NCBI GenBank assembly: GCA_024641745.1
Contig: JAHECL010000008.1
Location: 1 to 41,005, forward strand
From: Gemmatimonadota bacterium
GTDB lineage: Bacteria > Gemmatimonadota > Gemmatimonadetes > Gemmatimonadales > GWC2-71-9
DNA length: 41,005 nucleotides
Direction: 5' to 3'
The notes under the pieces were generated by a model. That model worked only from the letters and a program-made list of their open reading frames with translations, made no database searches and was not told where the DNA came from. Numbering within the stretch: position 1 is the first letter of the stretch; every line of letters starts with the position of its first letter. This document shows, piece after piece, positions 39,285-41,005 of this stretch. Made by a program: the position numbers and the translations under genes.

Positions 39285-40247
39285 CTACGCCTCCATCCCC
39301 GCGCCATACGCCATCCCGGCGGAGCGGCTCACCACCAGTTCCATCCAGGCCTGCGACGGGGCCCGGGGACCGGCGGGAATCGCCCCCGCCTGGATCAGGC
39401 GGGCGCCACCCCCTTCGAAGGCGTAGATCGGCAGCACTTCCCCGGTGAAGCAGCGGGTCGCGAGGACGACCGGCTTCCCCTCGTCGAACCAGCGTTGTGC
39501 CGCCGCCGCCAGCGCCGGCTGCATGTTGCCCCGGCCGAACGCGACGAGCACCAGCCCGTCGTACGCCGCCCGCGCGGCGTCCACCAGTGCGCCCCCGTCG
39601 CCCACCACCGCCGGGAGCATCGCGATGCGGGCCGTCAGTGCGGTCGGCAGGGTCGGAAGCGGGGCGGCGCGGCGGGCCGTCGCCGAAAACCGGACGACCC
39701 CCTGCTCCACGATCCCGAGCGGCATGCCGCGCGGCGCACGGAAGGTGTCCACCTCACCGGCGTCGGTCTTCACCGCCTCGAGTCCGCTCAGCACCGTGCC
39801 GTGCAGCACCACCATCGTGCCGCGTCCGCGGCTGTCCCGGGCGCCGGCCACCAGGGCGCTGTCCACCAGGTTCTGCCGGCCGTCCCACTCCTCCTCCTCG
39901 GAGGTGCGCATCGCGCCGGTGACCACCACCGGCACCGTCGGGTCCAGGGTCCGCGCCAGGAGGTAGGCGGTCTCCTCGAGCGTGTCGGTGCCGTGGGTGA
40001 TCACGATGCCGCGCACCCCGGACGTCGCCGCGATCTCCGCCACCCGGTTCCGCAGCGCCCAGAGCCGGTCGAGGCCCATGTGTGAGGCCGGGTAGCGCCC
40101 CCAGTCCTCCACCGTGATCGGTCCCGCGGCGGCGAGGCCGGGAGCCAGGCCCACGAGGGCGGCGCCGTCCAGCGCCGGCACGGCACCACCGGCCTCGGAG
40201 GAGCGCTGCATCGAGATGGTGCCGCCCGTGAAGAGCAGGTGGATCAT
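39285..40247 (-). CDS. L-asparaginase (classical PF00710 family)
   Basis: This 320-residue enzyme hydrolyses Asn to Asp and ammonia. The two catalytic Thr motifs are present: FTGGTIS at about 5-11 and ITHGTDTLEETAYLL near 80-95, along with TGAMR and the conserved Lys region EAVKTDAGEVDTFRAP. There is no signal peptide, so it is cytoplasmic (type I-like). The ATG at 40247 is chosen since the family starts right at MIHLLFTGG. It is not related in sequence to the asparaginase at 22993-24030. It follows the SDR gene by 13 nt. Confidence 0.92.
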   Translation of the reverse strand: MIHLLFTGGTISMQRSSEAGGAVPALDGAALVGLAPGLAAAGPITVEDWGRYPASHMGLDRLWALRNRVAEIAATSGVRGIVITHGTDTLEETAYLLARTLDPTVPVVVTGAMRTSEEEEWDGRQNLVDSALVAGARDSRGRGTMVVLHGTVLSGLEAVKTDAGEVDTFRAPRGMPLGIVEQGVVRFSATARRAAPLPTLPTALTARIAMLPAVVGDGGALVDAARAAYDGLVLVAFGRGNMQPALAAAAQRWFDEGKPVVLATRCFTGEVLPIYAFEGGGARLIQAGAIPAGPRAPSQAWMELVVSRSAGMAYGAGMEA

Positions 40248-40260
40248 TCCGACCCCGGGG

Positions 40261-41005
40261 TCAGCCGCACAGGACGCTGCCGCCATTCACGTTCAGGACC
40301 TCACCGGTGATGTGCCGTGCCATGTCGGTCAGCAGGAAGACGATGGGACCCGCCACGTCGTCGGCGCTCGCCACCCGCTTCAGCGGGATCGTCTGCTCGA
40401 TGCGCGCACGACCGCCGTCGGCATACGGCTCGGCGGCCATCTCCGTGTCCACCCAGCCGGGCGCCACGCAATTGACGGCGATGGCCGGGGCGCACTCGAC
40501 CGCCAGCGACTTGACCAGCGAGATGATGGCGCCCTTGCTCGCGGCGTAGTCGGCGTGGTGTCCCTCGCCGCGCTGTCCCGCCGTGCTCCCGACGATCACG
40601 ACCCGACCGCCCGGCCCCATGAGGCGCAGCGCCGCCTGCGTGGTGTAGAAGACGGCGTCGAGGTTGGCCGCGAGCACCGACCGCCACCGCGCGGGATCCA
40701 TGTCGCGCAGCGCCACATCGGGCACGGGCCACACTCCGGCATTGGCGACGAAGTAGTCGAGTCGACCGAAGCAGGCCTTGAACTCGCGGAAGATCCGCTC
40801 CACCACCACCGGATCGGCCAGGTCCCCCCCGCCGGCAAACGCCTTCCGCCCGAGCGCCCGGATCTCCCGGGTGACCGCCTCCGCGTCGGCCCGGCGGGTA
40901 TGCCAGGTGATCCCGACGTCCACGCCGTGGCGGGCGAGGAGCATCGCCGTGGCCCGCCCGATGCCGCGGGTGCCTCCGGTGACCAGGGCGACGCGATCCG
41001 GGGGG
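40261..41005 (-). CDS. SDR-family oxidoreductase (FabG-like), 5' end cut by window
   Basis: This short-chain dehydrogenase/reductase lacks only its first few residues, as the frame runs off the window at 41005. The cofactor motif TGGTRGIG is visible close to the edge, followed by the NAG motif (FVANAGVW), the catalytic Ser in IVGSTAGQRG, the YAASK motif and the C-terminal ITGEVLNVNGG. Classical features of 3-oxoacyl-ACP reductases are present, but the family is broad and the substrate is not certain. A methionine at 40944 is internal and not the true start. Confidence 0.9.
   Translation of the reverse strand, partial: PPDRVALVTGGTRGIGRATAMLLARHGVDVGITWHTRRADAEAVTREIRALGRKAFAGGGDLADPVVVERIFREFKACFGRLDYFVANAGVWPVPDVALRDMDPARWRSVLAANLDAVFYTTQAALRLMGPGGRVVIVGSTAGQRGEGHHADYAASKGAIISLVKSLAVECAPAIAVNCVAPGWVDTEMAAEPYADGGRARIEQTIPLKRVASADDVAGPIVFLLTDMARHITGEVLNVNGGSVLCG

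Noticed and set aside
40261-40944. Complete SDR gene starting at the Met of 40944
   Set aside because: The cofactor-binding motif TGGTRGIG lies upstream of that Met in the same frame, so the gene must start beyond or at the window edge.

Overview
This is a 41 kb chromosomal window of very high GC content with dense coding. Most genes lie on the minus strand and are packed with 1-13 nt gaps or short overlaps. No insertion sequence, phage gene, CRISPR array or rRNA was seen. The organism is a Gram-negative-type bacterium: it has beta-barrel outer-membrane proteins with signal peptides, a heptose-7-phosphate kinase (LPS core precursor) and a lipoprotein-like protein. A soluble Ser/Thr kinase fused to TolB-like and TPR regions, the GC richness and the gene mix suggest Gemmatimonadota or a relative. 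That placement is inference from gene content, not from a marker-gene tree.

Region 1 (1-24,030, minus strand, transcribed from high to low coordinates) is a long housekeeping run. In transcription order it holds an Asparaginase_II-family protein, a CMD/AhpD-like protein, obgE, dprA, hemW, hrcA, dnaJ, prmA, rsmE, a HIT protein, rpsU (own candidate promoter), yqeY, mutS2, dnaG, a coiled-coil zinc-ribbon protein, recJ, rsmD, coaD and pta. These are followed by a three-gene partner-switching module (STAS antagonist, RsbW-like kinase, GAF-SpoIIE phosphatase), then rsmA, rex, a DEDDh exonuclease and a metallo-beta-lactamase-fold hydrolase cut by the window edge. The hemW-hrcA-dnaJ-prmA-rsmE-rpsU-yqeY order is that of Bacillus, except that grpE and dnaK are absent between hrcA and dnaJ. 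A perfect Rex operator lies directly before rex.

Region 2 (24,146-31,296) is less uniform. It holds a plus-strand heptose-7-phosphate kinase, tRNA-Val(CAC) with promoter and terminator, and the kinase-TolB-TPR protein. After these come a secreted beta-barrel protein, a small membrane coiled-coil protein, a 77-residue orphan ORF, and a lipoprotein-like protein with 11-residue repeats and a C-terminal membrane helix. The region ends with tRNA-Ile2(CAU) placed 12 nt behind an outer-membrane protein gene. Most unnamed genes of the window are here.

Region 3 (31,332-34,662) is a small surface-glycan set: two divergent GT4 glycosyltransferases and a Gfo/Idh/MocA dehydrogenase resembling the UDP-GlcNAcA 3-dehydrogenases.

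Region 4 (34,693-41,005, minus strand) returns to housekeeping: an SDR oxidoreductase (cut by the window edge), a classical L-asparaginase, the CCA-adding enzyme, a ZIP metal transporter, rarA and hflX. hflX lacks a normal start codon where its N-terminal domain appears to begin.

I did not find a clearly new multi-gene system. The best leads are the partner-switching module placed between pta and rex, the hrcA-dnaJ junction, the hflX start, the tRNA-Ile2/outer-membrane-protein unit and the doubly anchored coiled-coil protein.
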